Shown here one piece after another: positions 27,021 to 40,100 of a stretch of 64,000 nucleotides of DNA. Below the pieces are notes generated by a model that saw only the letters and a list, made by a program, of their open reading frames with translations, searched no databases and had not been told where the DNA came from. Source of the DNA: Cricetulus griseus (Eukaryota > Chordata > Mammalia > Rodentia > Cricetidae); assembly GCF_003668045.3 (NCBI RefSeq), contig NW_023276806.1, positions 229,829,187-229,893,186 on the forward strand, read 5' to 3'. The stretch's first letter is position 1; every line of letters starts with the position of its first letter. A program made the translations under genes and the position numbers.

Positions 27021-29510
27021 CGTAATTTCTGGGTGGGAGGGAGTGGGTGAGGCAGCTTTTATCTCACTGTGTCACCCTGAGCTGGCCTCCGATCCGACCC
27101 AGAGAGCCTTTGGCTCTAGAATGGTGAGTTTAAGGTGTGCCTCACCACATCCCGCTCTAAATCTTTTTGTTGTTTTGGGTCTCACTGTGTAGCACTTGGC
27201 TGGCCTGGAAACTCCTCGAGTTCTGCTCGCCTATTGCCTTTGGGAGAGCTGGGATTCCAGGTCTGCACTATTATGCCTGACTGGTCACTTTATTAAATCA
27301 GTACACCTCTCCAGTCATTCCCACTACTTTCTAACCTCTTCGTTTTATTTATTTATTTATTGGTTTTTCGAGGCAGGGTTTCTCTGTATAGCTTTGGAGC
27401 CTGTCCTGGAACTCGCTCTGGAGACCTGACTGATCTCAAACTCTCAGAGATCCACCTGCCTCTGAGTGCTGGGATTAAGGGCGTGCTCCTGTAGATGTGC
27501 GATCATTTTGCTCTAATTGGCTCACTGCAATTGCAATACAATAAAACGGCAGGCAAGCAAGGAACACTTGGTAAGCTTTGATAAACATACCTCTTTGGGG
27601 AGGTGGTGGGGGGAGGATTTTCGACAGGGGTTCTCTGGGTAGCCTTGCCTGTCCTAGAACTGGCTCGGTAGACCAGGCTGGCCTTGAACTCAGGCATCTG
27701 CCTGCCTCTGCCTACTTTGAAGCACATGTCTTTTAAAAGATAGGTTGGCTTCTAACTCTAATGAATGACTGGGTCAGCTCCCATCCTTAGTCATGCTTTT
27801 CTTTTTCTCCAGGCTTGCCTCAAGTCCACTAAGTGGCCAAAGACGACATTGGATTCCCCATTTTTTTCTCCACCTCCCTCCTGAGTATTGGGACCACACA
27901 CCTGTGTTGATATGCCTGGTTTATTTATATTTTTTAAAAAGTGTTTGAAAATACTTTATTCTTGTTTTATATACATTGGGATGTTTTGTTTGTGTGGATG
28001 TCTGTACGATGGTATTAGGCCCGCTACCATGTGGGTTCTGGGAATTGAACCCAGGTCCTCTGGAAGAGCAGTCAGTGCTCTTAACCGCTGAGCCACCTAT
28101 CCAGCCCCTATTTATATGCTCTAAGAATTGAACCTACGGTTTCAAGCATACTATCAAACACTACCGTCTGAGCCATATTCCCAGCCCCTATGATGCTTCT
28201 GTCCCAATACCCACACGTCAGACACCAATGGTCTTTGTCCTGTTCTCCGAGCACATCTGGCAGTTGTCACTTTCTCTCCATTTCTCAAATACTTTTTCCT
28301 AGTATCTGGAGCCAGCCTTGTCCCTCCTTTGCTGGCCGCTGCCCCTGAGCTTCCAAGCTCAATCTTTTGAAAGTCTTTTAAAAATTTAAAAATTGGAGGC
28401 TGGAGAGATGGCTCAGAGGTTAAGAGCACTGACTGCTCGTCCAGAGTTCAATTCCCAGAACCCACATGGTGGTTCACAACCATCTGTTACGAGATCTGGT
28501 GCCTTCTTCTGGTGTGCAGATCTACATGGAAGCAGAATGTTGTATACAGAACAAACAAATAAAATTTAAAAAAAATTAAAAATTACTCATGTGTTTTGCC
28601 TGCATGTTCGCACTGAGTACATGCCTGGTGCTCTCAGGTCAGATGAGGGCGCCGAATCCTCTGGAAGTGACATGGGTTCTGGGCACCAGATTCAGGCTTT
28701 AACTGCAGAGCCATCTTCTCCTGCTCCAAATGCTTTCATTTTGATTGTTCCAAACATCATTTTCCCAACTCCATTATCCAAACCTACACCACCATTGCAG
28801 CTCTGTCGTGTCATTTCAGTAACTTATATCGTCATTTCTGGGCTGGGGACATGGCACTTGTTGCTCTGCAGAGGACCCAGGTTTGATTCCCAGCACCCAC
28901 ATGGGGGCTCACAACTGCCTGTGACCCTAGTCCCAGAGGATCTGATGCATTCTTCTGACCTCCACGGCAGGCACATACATACACACAGGCAAAGTATTCA
29001 TACACATAAAATAATAAATTAAAAAATATTTTTAAAAATCTCCATTTCCTCCTCCAAAGCCACAGAGAAACCCTGTCTCAAAAAACCAAAACAAACAAAC
29101 AAAAAACTCCATTTCCAAGTCTGTTCCCCAACCTGAGGAGACAGGCATGTCCAAGCTCTTAACAAGAAGTCATTACACAACTTGGCACTGTTATCTACAA
29201 AGTTCATGTGGAGAACTAAACGATTTGATTTACAAGGGGGGATCACAAAATAATTGTTACTCTTCTGATTTAGCTTTTAGACCCAAATCCAAGGTCTCCT
29301 GCTCTTTCCTCCACCACTCCTTCCTCCTCCTCCTCCTGGGTACCCTTCAGACCTCAACTCCTTGCCACTGCCGAATCTGCTCCTCCAATCGTTTCCGGGG
29401 TGCAACTGTGCTGCTGGCCCCGATGAACTAAGGGGTGAGTGGACTCCTAGCTGCCTCACCTGTACTTCAGATGACCACAACACAGAATCGAGGGGCAAAC
29501 ACCAGTTTCC
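27021..29510. other. Intergenic region between ABCF1 promoter and PRR3 3' end
   Basis: No gene seen. It is mostly SINEs: B1 (-) at about 27050-27270, 27345-27490 and 27575-27725; B2 (-) 27935-28110; B2 (+) 28396-28575; a B2-like remnant 28590-28730; B2/ID-like (+) 28836-29035; and a partial B1 29040-29100. 29110-29500 holds nothing I recognise. Confidence 0.75.
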
Positions 29511-30601
29511 ACTGTATTTATTACTAATATAAAAAAAATTAAAAAGGAAAAAAAAAAAACAAACCAACTCTCACTCTCTTGCCCACACCTCCTGGCCTTC
29601 CTTAGGGCCAGCTCAACACCCAACATCTCACTGCTGTTTTCACAGAAAACACCCAATACCAGGGATGTGAGGGGAGAGGGTGAGAGGTGACACTACTACC
29701 GTCCAGGTTCCACCAAAGACAGGACAAGGCCAGGTGGAGTCACAGGATTCAAATGAAGGGCTGGTGGCCTCACAATGACAGGGCCTAACTGAAACGAGCC
29801 AGGCAGGAGCTGGGTGGTGATGCCCGCCTGAGGCTTCACCAGACCCAGAACGACTGACAACTGACACCAGGAGAGAGGGCACAACAGACGGTCGGGGAGG
29901 AAGTCTCAGTCTCCCATGCTGGGAGGTAGGCAAAGTCTACAGGGCACCAAGAGCCTCGCTCCATTTGGCAGAGAAACTTATCTAGTGCTGGGAAGTCACG
30001 AAGATGTCAGACACTGAGGAAGGCTACGAGGGGAGCACAGTTTCACAAAAAACACTGACCACAGGCCTTAGCGGTGGGGTTCATGCTACTGACAAGAAAC
30101 TAGGACGTCCAAAAGCAAGGGAGGTGGGCAGGGAGGCTGGTGGGGGAGCAAGCCTGTACCAGTCACTCAAACCTGACCCCACGGCCAGACAACCCGGTGC
30201 ATTTCATGGGCAGCTCAAACACCGGTGGGGGCTTCACGCCAAAGGACTTCAAACAAGCAGCAAAGGACAGAGGACTGCAACAGGGGGTGGGTGGGGTGGT
30301 GTCTCCTGGGGGCAGATGCACAACAAACAGCACCAAAGGTTTCCTGTTCAGCAGTCATTTGCCAGAGGGGAAGATCCAGGAGGCAGTGGAAGGGAGCAAG
30401 ACGGGGTCCCGATGGTCTCTGGAGCCTGGATCAGAAGACGGCACGCACCGCACTCCAGTGACAATCACAACTCTGGACCCCAAACGGGGGAAATGATGAA
30501 TGGGGTGCACATGTCACTGACTGGAGGTGAAGAAGAACTTCAAGTAGCTATGAGGGAGCCACAGGGGATGCCTGGCCACTGGGTGGGAGGGAGGCACAGT
30601 C
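29500..30601 (-). other. PRR3: PRR3 3' UTR
   Basis: About 1.1 kb without SINEs between the PRR3 stop and an AATAAA at 29517-29522 on the minus strand. The cleavage position is inferred. Confidence 0.75.
29517..29522 (-). terminator. PRR3: Poly(A) signal of PRR3
   Basis: TTTATT on the + strand (AATAAA on the minus strand), downstream of the SINE-free PRR3 3' UTR. Confidence 0.7.
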
Positions 30602-32409
30602 TCACAGAGGAGGTCCATTGACGCCCGGATGGTAGAAGGCACAAAGGTCTTCATATCGACAGTGGCCCTTTTTGGAAAAGTGTCGGCAAACAGGGCGGTC
30701 AGACTTGTCTGTGAACAAGTGAGAACGACAGCTTAGAACCTAGCAAGAGCTGGACGAGGTGGCTCATACCCTGACCCCAGCAAGCAGGAGGCGGAGACAG
30801 GAAGACTGTCACAAGTGTGAGGTCAACCTATCTATCCACCCCCCCCCCCCCCGCCCCCCAAATACAGCTTTTCCTCCCCTACTCTCCACCCCCAATCCCA
30901 AGAAAGAGCTTGAAACAGTGCAGAGAGCAAGCCAAGGTCTCTACCACACATTGTTTTACAAGTATTTTGACTTCTTCTGGTTTTGGTGTCAGGGGTAGAA
31001 CACAGAGCCTTAGGCATGCAATGGTGAACTTGCTCAACCACTGAGCAAGACTCCCAGACCACCAAGTATTTTGGAGAGACATTCTAAGGGAAGAAAGATG
31101 ATCAGGGACTACTTGTATGTGCCAGCTAAGAAGCTGGCATCAGTGGTGGAGGAGTCCTTAGTCCAGGAGAGGCCTCACATTAATTATCAGTGCTGCTCAG
31201 GTACTGCCCAAAGGAGAAGAGACCAGGGAGAGCATGCTGGCATTCAGGACAAGGCAGAGGCGTTAACAGGGCCGGCCTTACCTTCTATCATGTGGGGGCC
31301 ATCCTTGGGTGGGTAGATGGTCTTGGTAAGAGACCAGCTTTTGAACCTTTGTGGATTTCTTGGCTCTGTGTGAAAGCTTTCCCTAAAGGGGCCCCCATAG
31401 CCTGGTCGGGGAAAAGGAGGTTCGGGATTGACACCCCACCAACCATGACCATATGGGCTACATCTAGGACCAAGGCCTCCTCGAATAGGGCCTCTGCCCC
31501 GGAGAGGAGGTGGGAGGCTCAGCAGTGGTGGAATCATTGGTCCCCTTGACCCTGGAGGACCCCTGTGAAGAGCTGCAGAGAGAAAGACAGGGTGACTGCT
31601 GGGCAGCTGATCCCTGCCCAAAGCCCCTCCCCCACTGGCTGCAGCAAAGCATTCTGACACATCCTGCAAGGACACAAGTCAACTACCACATCTTTACCTG
31701 GGTTCCTATCAATCACCAAGAGCCTGTGTATGCTAGGCCATTACTGAGCTAAATCTCCAGCCTAACTTCTAAGGTGACACGGCCGTGAATCTCTGCCTGG
31801 TTTTGAACTCTGGCTTCCTTCATGAATCCTGAGATTTCACCCAGGTTTGTCTGCAGTGGTAGTTTGTTGGTCTTCTTGGCAGTGTAGCGTTCTATCACAA
31901 CTGACTTGTCCACTCTACTGATGGACGTGGGCATCCAGTGTGCAGCTACAGGATATGTGTGGCAGAGTATATTGCTCCAAAGTGAGTACAGTGTATTCAA
32001 GCTCCTGCACCACACTCTGGTGCCTATAAGGCCAAAGAAAGGGCACTGGATCCCCTGGAACTGGAGCTAGAACAGTCAGCTGCCATGTGCAAAGAAAGGG
32101 ACTCAGCTCCTCTTGCAATAGTAGCCACAGAACTCTTAACCACTTGGTAACTGCTCTCTAGCCCCAAGAAAGAGACTGTTAAAATCATTCTATCTTGGGG
32201 GCTGGAGAGACGGCTCAGAGGTTAAGAGCACTGACTGCTCTTCCAGAGGTCCTGAGTTCAATTCCCAGCAACCACATGGTAGCTCACAACCATCTGTTAT
32301 GAGATCTGGTGCCCTCTTCTGGTGTGCAGATATACATGGAAGCAGAATGTTGTATACATAAATAAAATCTTTAAAAAAAAAAAAACATTCTATCTTATTT
32401 GTGTGTTGG

Positions 32410-32461
<52 letters not shown>

Positions 32462-34202
32462 ACAGGCATCAATGTGCATGCATGTGTGACAGAGAACAGC
32501 TAGGAAAATTCATCTTTTGTACAATGGATGGGGCCTGAGGATTCAAGTTAGGTTGTCAGGAGTGCTGGCAAGCACTTTTACCTGCAGAGCCTGACTCACC
32601 TCAACTTTTTTTTTTTTTTCTTTTTTGTTTTTGTGAAACAGGGTTTCTCTGTATAACAGCTCTGGCTGTCCTGGCACTTGTTCTGTAGATCATGAACTCC
32701 CAAGAGCTGGGATCAAAGGGGTGTATTACCACCACCCAGCTCAACTATTTATTTCTAGACAGGGATTTTCTGTGTGGCTCTGGCTTGAAACTTTGTAGAC
32801 CAGGGTGGCCTTGAACTCAGATCCTCCTGCCTCTGCCTCCAAATCTGCTATTTTTAAGTATATGGTTCACATGCTATGAAAGAGTTGTTTGAACAAGCCC
32901 TTTCCTTAAATTTGCAACAGCCCCAGGAGTCGATATTCTGTGGTATCTATCAATCTGATTTTAGATAGCTCATGCACTTTCTTAGTACAGTGTGCTTAAG
33001 GTTCACCCATGCTGTGGCACTAATATTTTCTTCCTTTGTAGGATGAAATATCCCTTGAATGCATACATTCTGTTAGCTTGATGGCAGCCTGGGCTACATA
33101 GCAACTGTCTCAAAAGTTCCAACCCCAATGCTTTCAAATCTCGCAAATATAAATCTCAAAGCAGAACTGCTGGCTTCTGCAGCAGTTAGCTCTATTGTAA
33201 CTTTTTTTTTTTTTTTTTTTTTTTGGTTTTTTGAGACAAGGGTTTCTCTGTGGCTTTGGAGGCTGTCCTGGAACTAGCTCTTGCAGACCAGGCTGGTCTC
33301 AAACTCACAGAGTTCCACCTGCCTCTGCCTCCTGGAATTAAAGGCGTGCACCACCAACACCTAGCCATAATTAGTTCTTGTAGACCAGGCTGGTCTGGAA
33401 CTCACAGAGATCCGCCTGCCTCCTGAGTGCTGGGATTAAAGGTGTGTGCCACCACTGCCTAGCCGTAATTAGTTCTTGTAGACCAGGCTGGTCTGGAACT
33501 CACAGAGATCCGCCTGCCTCCTGAGTGCTGGGATTAAAGGTGTGTGCCACCACTGCCTAGCCGTAATTAGTTCTTGTAGACTAGGCTGGTCTGGAACTCA
33601 CAGAGACCCACATGCCTCTGCCTCCTGAGTGCTGGGATTAAAGGTGTGCGCCACCAATGCCTGGCTATTTTCAGTTTTGTTTTTTTTTTTTTTTTGGTTT
33701 TTCGAGACCGGGTTTCTCTGTGGCTTTGTAGGCTGTCCTGGAACTAGCTCTTGTAGACCAGGCTGGTCTTGAACTCATAGAGATCCACCTGCCTCTGCCT
33801 CCCGAGTGCTGGGATTAAAGGCGTGCAACACCAATGCCCAGCAATTTTTGGTTTTCTAACAAATTTCTATATTGCTCACTAAGAGTAGTCATGTGTCCTC
33901 ATGGCTGGCCAACAGTGTTATTAGAGTGACAGAAATTGATGTATTTGAGAGACTGAGGCAAAAGGGTGTAATTGACAGTATTTGATGTAGTCCCATTTAC
34001 ATTATGATCAGCACAAGTTCGTGTTTGCATAGAGGCCAGAGACTGATAGGATCTCACCGAACCTGGAACTTGCTGATTTAGCCATGCTCACAAGCCATAG
34101 CAAACCCTGCCCTTCCTATCTCTGCCTACTCTTCACTCTGCTGGACCCAGCTTTTGACAAGACCCCATGAAGCCAGCACTTCATCAACGCAACCGCTCCC
34201 CA

Positions 34203-34282
<80 letters not shown>

Positions 34283-36087
34283 TCCTACCACCCCTTTTTT
34301 GTAAAGGCAGTGTCTTATGCAGGCCAAGCTGATCTTCAACTCCCAGCCCTTCTTCCTGTGGTTTAAACACTCAGCTACTCGGGGGCCATGAGTCATTTAC
34401 TTCCTTTTGCTTATTCCTGTTTAGTTTACAGTTTACCCAGACTTGATGTTTTTATTTGGTTTCACTACAAGGTCAAAGTTCATACATAAATATCCGATTG
34501 AGGTGCCATCACTTGACAGAGCCACTTCTCTGGTTTCAGCTTTACACCTAAGTGATCATATATTCACAAGCCCCCGATTCCACTCAGACAGGAGCTCATG
34601 ATGTATCCCAGGCTGGCTGGTCTTAATTTGCTACTTAGGAGAGGCTGGACAGGAGCTCCTGACCCTTTTGCCTCAGTCTCTCAAGCAGTACCACTTAACA
34701 GAGATTATTCTGTGAAAACCACAATGTCATACTACTGCAGTTTACACCAAAGTTTTGTGTCCCACTGAGAGCCTCTGTTTCCCTATGATGGACAATGCTC
34801 ATCTCTACACAACTGGAATAGAGACAGACTGTGAAAGCCTCAGACCTAGGAGTTAATCATGTTTCCAAACAGTTAACACACCACCATCGGTTAAAACACA
34901 ACCCCTGGACTTTTTTTCTTTTGGTTTTTCCAGACAGGGTTTCTCTGTATTTTTGGGGCCTGTCCTGGTACTTGCTTGTAGACCAGGCTGTCCTCCAACT
35001 CACAGAGATCAGCCTGCCTCTGCCTCCTGAGTGCCGGGATTGTACCACCACCACCACCCGGCTCCCCTGGACTTTTGTTTTAAAAGCCTGTGATGAATTT
35101 TTCTCCAACCCTTCTCAGGATTTAGAACACATACGAGGGCCCGTTCGTTTCTCCTCACCTGACTTGGGATCACCAGGCTTTCCATTAGCCATGGGGGGAG
35201 GCCCCAGAAGGCTGGGTGGTCCTAAGAGCAGACGTGAAAACACAGTTATCAGAACGGTGCCAAGGACCCATCCTCTCGTTCTTACGTGCTCTTTAGCAAT
35301 CGTTTTTTTTTTTTTTTTTTAACCAGTAAAGTCAGATATATCCACTCAGCAGTGCCGCTATCTCTCACCCCGTCCATCTGCCCTTCCCTCTGCAGTGTTG
35401 TTCGAGACTGAGCAAAACAGTGGAGATTCCATCAGAGAGAGTAACAGAGGTTCCCGTAACAGCTCTCGTCTCACAGTGCTGCATCCACAACATGCCCCGT
35501 GATTTCCACGCACCCCAACCCCTCACCTTAACTGTTGGCCCATCATATTTTTTTTTCTTCTCTCCTTCCCTCGGGGGAGTAGGTTCACAGAAGGCTGCAC
35601 TTTCACCTAACCAGTGGAAGTGTGGTCACAAATTGTCTTCCCGTTCATCGCAATCTGCAACATCGCTGCCCTGCCGCCCCTCTCCCCCCACCTTCACTCT
35701 GCGGCTGCGCAAGCCAGCTCTTCAGCCGCCACCTCCCCTGCCTTCTCCAGAAAGGGTTAGGAGCCAGACTGAGGTTGAGGGTTCGAGCAAGCCAACCCTC
35801 GTCCAAGCTTCCACCAGCAGCCCTCCCGCCCCGGCCCCCACCCCACCTCCACGCGTGCGCCCGTCCTTCTTCAGTTCGAGCCCCCTTCCCCCCACCTCGA
35901 TGCTCGCCCAGCCCCTGGCCCGCTGGACAGGCGTGTGCACGCCCTCCCCCTCACCAATAGGACTCTCCTCCTCCCCCTCCTCCTCCTCGTCGTCGTCGTC
36001 GTCTCCCGGCTCGTCCCGGTCCCACCGTGCGGGCTGTGGAGGCGGCGGCGGGGGCTGCTGCTGATTCTGCTTCTTTCGTTTCGGCAT
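30602..36087 (-). CDS. PRR3: PRR3, proline-rich protein 3 with C-terminal CCCH zinc finger
   Basis: Four coding exons: 35955-36087, 35159-35221, 31282-31572 and 30602-30708, in phase, 197 aa. The N terminus MPKRKKQNQQQ is basic and Gln-rich, followed by a proline run and an Asp/Glu tract. The middle is Pro/Gly/Arg-rich (RGPPGSRGPMIPPLL). The last exon encodes a CCCH finger, C-x8-C-x5-C-x3-H (CRHFSKKGHCRYEDLCAFYH), ending GPPL. Such fingers usually bind RNA; the cellular role of PRR3 is poorly known and I infer only nucleic-acid binding. Its final three exons match the last three of PPP1R10 in content and intron phase. It is divergently paired with GNL1 across a CpG island. Confidence 0.95.
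32410..32459. repeat. (TG)n microsatellite
   Basis: About 25 uninterrupted TG dinucleotides in a PRR3 intron. Confidence 0.97.
33368..33665. repeat. Three tandem 98-bp copies of a partial B1
   Basis: TAATTAGTTCTTG begins at 33368, 33466 and 33564, exactly 98 bp apart. Each copy carries the same truncated minus-strand B1 ending in the same phrase. Two complete B1s flank the block, so this is local amplification and not three insertions. Confidence 0.92.
34206..34281. repeat. (GT)n microsatellite
   Basis: About 38 uninterrupted GT dinucleotides in a PRR3 intron. Confidence 0.97.
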
Positions 36088-37145
36088 CGTGGCTGCCGCA
36101 ATGGCCGCGGCAGGACTTGGAGGGCAGTGAGGAAGGGGCACACTACCTCTGTTTCCGCTTCCGGGTGGGGCGGTGGGCTGGGAAACCCAAGCTTTCGTCC
36201 CGCCACCTCCGGCTGGTATCCTCCTCCAAAGTGTGGCCTGGGGGCCCCGCTCGCCCCGCGGCTCACGGGGAGGCTCTGCTGGCTTGCTCGCCCAGGTCGT
36301 CCTCTCCTCCTCCTCCCCACGTGGGAGAGCACCCCCGCCGCCGCGCCACGGTGACGCACACCCCTGACGGACCTGGGGCCTCCCGCGGCGCGCGAGGGGC
36401 CCGTCGCAACCTAAGGTCGCCACATCCGGTCTTCCGATCACCATGGCAACGCCCGCAGCCACAACTCGACGCTCTCTTGACCTCCTCTCCCAAAGTCCTT
36501 GCCCCGCTTGCGTTTCCTGCTCGCCCGCTCGCCCGGGGGGCCGGTGAGCCTGCCTCTCTGCCTCCTCCTGCTCCTCCTCGCCGAGGGCGCGCGCCACAGG
36601 CCGGGGGGCCGGGGGGCCGGGGGGCAGCCAGCGCGACCAGGGCTGCAGCTTCGGTTCCCATGCCTAGCGCCGTCCCCGGCAGCTCCCGCGCGGCGGGGCG
36701 TGTCCTCGTCCTGGACACGCCCATTGGCCCCGCCTCCGAGCCAGACTCCGCCCCTTCCAGGTGAGTGGCAGCTCCCGGGCGCTTATAAGGCTCGTCCCCT
36801 GTCTAGCCACTGCCACTTGGTAGCGGTGGTCGCGGAGTCTACTTCGGGCCTCCCAAGCGCTCCTACCGCTAGCCGCGCAGCGCAGCGCAACGCAGCGCAC
36901 CCCGAAGCAGCAGCCGCGCTTCCCGAACGAAGCAGCAGCCGGCTCTCACGTGCCGCTCGCATCCCGGCAGCCCGGCTCGCTCGCTCGCTCTCTCGCCCGC
37001 TCCTGACGTCACCGCGGCCCCGCCTCTCCAGGGCTCCGGGCCGCCGGCGGGGGCTGCCCGGGGAGTCAGTTGCGGCGGAGGCGGAGGCGGAGGCAGCGGC
37101 GGCGTCGGGGAGCTCGGTGGAGGACCGGCCGGAGTTCCGGGGGCC
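36088..37145. promoter_or_regulatory. Bidirectional PRR3/GNL1 CpG-island promoter
   Basis: The PRR3 and GNL1 start codons face away from each other, 1.06 kb apart, inside a CpG-dense island of about 35.6-37.6 kb. PRR3 side: ETS-type 16-mer at 36149-36164. GNL1 side: inverted CCAAT (ATTGG) at 36723-36727, GC boxes nearby, TATA-like TTATAA at 36783-36788, an E-box CACGTG at 36947-36952 and a perfect CRE TGACGTCA at 37004-37011. With a TATA-directed start near 36813, the CRE and E-box would lie in the 5' UTR, so a second start site downstream is possible. Confidence 0.75.
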
Positions 37146-40100
37146 ATGCCGAGGAAGAAGCCCTTCAGCGTGAAGCAGAAGAAGAAGCAGCTGCAGGACA
37201 AGCGGGAGCGGAAGCGAGGTCAGGCAGGGGGCGGGTCCGCTGCGCAGCTCGGAAGGAGGGGTGTGCGGCTGCCGCCGCACGGCCGCCCGGGTGGGGTAGG
37301 TGGGGGGGGTGCGGCGGGGGTGGGGAGAGCGGGCTCTCGCGATCCCGCGTGGGCTGCCCCGGTAGGGGGGTCCCCCGCATCGGCGCGGGGGTTGCGGGGC
37401 CTGGGGGAGGGGAAGCCCCGCCGCCGCCACCGGGCGCCGTGACGCCCTCCCGGGCCCACCCGGCAGGGATGGAGGGAGGGAGCTGGAGCGGGCGCGCGGT
37501 GGGGAGGATGGGGCCTCCGGAGAAGTTGGGGCGGCTGCAGAAGAGCTGGACTCGGGGCGGTGGGCGGCCTCAGGTACCCCGAGAACCGGTCTCCACACTG
37601 GCGTCTCCGGTCCCTCCCCTCAGGGCTTCAAGATGGGCTTCGCTCCAGTTCCAACAGCCGCAGCGGGAGCCGGGAGCGACGGGAGGAGCAGACGGACACC
37701 TCAGATGGGGAATCCGTGACCCATCACATCCGCAGGCTCAACCAGCAGCCTTCCCAGGGGCTGGGGCCGAGAGGCTACGATCCCAACCGGTGAGCCAAGG
37801 AGGAGGGCAGCGCCAGACCCGCGCTTCCATGGGGAAAGACGGGCAAGGCTTAGTTGACAGTGGAGTTAGCCAGCCGGGAAGCCAGGGTGGTTCTCTCGGG
37901 ATGGGCCACAGTCTTGCTTTCCAGAGGGGCTGTCAGGAGTTTGTTTTCAGGGGGAGGAGGGGGGTGGCTACCAAGAAGAGACCTGAACAGCCGCGGGAGA
38001 GAGCTTTGCAGAGTTGCCTACTTTGGAGAGGAGATTGTGGTCACAGGATTCCACTAGGAGTGTGGTCCTTCTTCCCTCAGATACCGGCTGCATTTCGAAC
38101 GGGACAGCCGAGAGGAAGTGGAGAGGAGAAAGAGAGCCGCCAGAGAGCAAGTGCTACAGCCTGTCAGTACTGAAATGCTGGAGCTGGATATCCGGGAAGT
38201 CTATCAGCCTGGTTCAGGTGAGAGAGGCTACTTGGTGTTTGCCATCAGCCAGGGGGAACTGGCTGGCTGGGAGGAAATGGGGGGATCATAGATGCAGGGT
38301 TGAGTTTGAAAAAAAGGCCTAGCAGGGTTTTGTTAGTGGTGACACATGCCTTTAATCCTAGCAAAGGCAGGATTAAAGATTAAAGATCTCTGAGTTCAGC
38401 CCGGCGTTGGTGGCACACACCTTTAATCCCAGCACTTGGGAGGTAGAGGCAGGTGGATCTCTGAGTTCGAGACCAGCCTGATCTACAAGAGCTAGTTCCA
38501 GGACAGCCTCCAAAGCCACAGAGAAACCCTGTCTCAAAAAAAAAAAAAAAAAAATCTGAGTTCAAGGCCAGCCTGGATTACAGAGTGAGTTCCAGAATAG
38601 TCAGTATTACACAGAGAAACCCTGTCTTGAAAAACCTAGGGGGATTAAAGTAAAGGTGGTCCACACCTTTAATCCCAGCTCTCCGGGAGGCAGAGGCACA
38701 GAGTGATTTCCAGGACTGTTATTTAGAGAAACTCTGCCAGAAGGAAGAATCCTTATACCTTTTTCCTCATTTTCCAGTCCTGGACTTTCCCCGACGTCCT
38801 CCTTGGAGCTATGAGATGTCCAAGGAGCAGCTAATGAGCCAAGAGGAGCGGAGCTTCCAGGAATACCTTGGGAAGATACATGGGGCATACACTTCAGAGA
38901 AACTCAGCTACTTTGAGCACAACTTGGAGGTAACAGTGTTGGGGGGCAGGAGTTGTGGTCCTGTGTAATGTTCCGGGCTGGGGCAGGAGAAGGACTGCAG
39001 GCCAAACTCCCTTCTGATGTTTGCAGACATGGAGGCAGCTATGGCGGGTGTTAGAAATGTCCGACATCGTCCTGCTGATCACTGACATCCGACATCCGGT
39101 AAGTGCTCAGAGGGGTCTGTCTGTAAGGGAGGTTCTAGCAGGTGGGTGGGGTGGGGGCTCAAAAGCAGGGTTGGTGTGATGTTTCTGATAAGTGTGTGTC
39201 CCGGTGCTCGCCATTCCACTTCTAGAATGTGTGCTTGGAATTGTGAAGCCAGAGGTCCACCTTGGATGTGTTCCTCAGACGATGTCACTTTGTTTTTGGG
39301 GGGGGTCTCCTATTGGCCTGGAGCTCACCAAATAGCCCTAGGATCCTCCTCTCCCAGTGCTGGGTTACAGCAGCTTGCTTCCTTTTTTCCTTTTTATACC
39401 TTGGGCTAAAGTCTTTAATTAGAAATTCTTTTTATTTCTCCCTGATGGGGATGAAACCTGGGTCTTCTTTGTGCTAGCCTGAGCTTTGCCAGCCTGGGAA
39501 ACTCAGTGTTTATCCACAGCCTTCCATTCAGCTGCTGGCCAGCTTACAGGTACACGCACATGCTCACACATGCGCACAAACACACCCTGTTTCCCCGTCT
39601 TCCAGAGCTAGACCAATGGAAGTCCCAGTACCAAACTCCAGGGAGTTTGAAGGCAACTGGGGGCTTCTTAGGCTCAGCCCAAAGGTGCCTTTCTTCCTCT
39701 CATTTCTGTAGCACAGCATCATTGCCACAGATCATACCTGGAATGCTAGGATGGTGGGGGAGATGTAGACCACTGCTGGACAGCTCTGTGAGTCCTGGGT
39801 TCCCGACTGCCACCTCACTGTTGTCTTCCAGTGGAGAAGGGGGGTCTGCAGGGACATTTAGGTTGGAGGTCTTCCACAGGCACCATCACGTGCACAACAC
39901 AAATGTGTACACATGTGCGTATACTTTCCTGCATGTGGCTGTACACGTGTGTACACTTACAGTTATGTGCACATAGAAACAGATGCCACTCACCCAGCCC
40001 CCATTCGTGTTCCTGACCCAGCCAGGTGTTATATTTTCTGGTCCTCCCTTCCCCCCCTTCCTTCCCTCTCCCCTCCCCCCTCCCTCCCTCTCTCCCTCTC

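Larger units (their letters stand above)
30748..35065. repeat. SINEs in PRR3 introns
   Basis: B1 remnant 30748-30820; B2 (+) 32195-32370; B1 (-) 32610-32745 and 32750-32850; B1 (-) 33195-33365 and 33675-33845 flanking a tandem block; B1 (-) 34920-35065. 31580-32190, 32860-33190, 33850-34200 and 34290-34910 hold no feature I recognise. Confidence 0.75.

Noticed and set aside
36027..38173. Long + strand frames across the CpG island and GNL1 exons 1-3
   Set aside because: Shadows caused by CpG-rich composition; they cross GNL1 splice sites and differ from the GNL1 frame.
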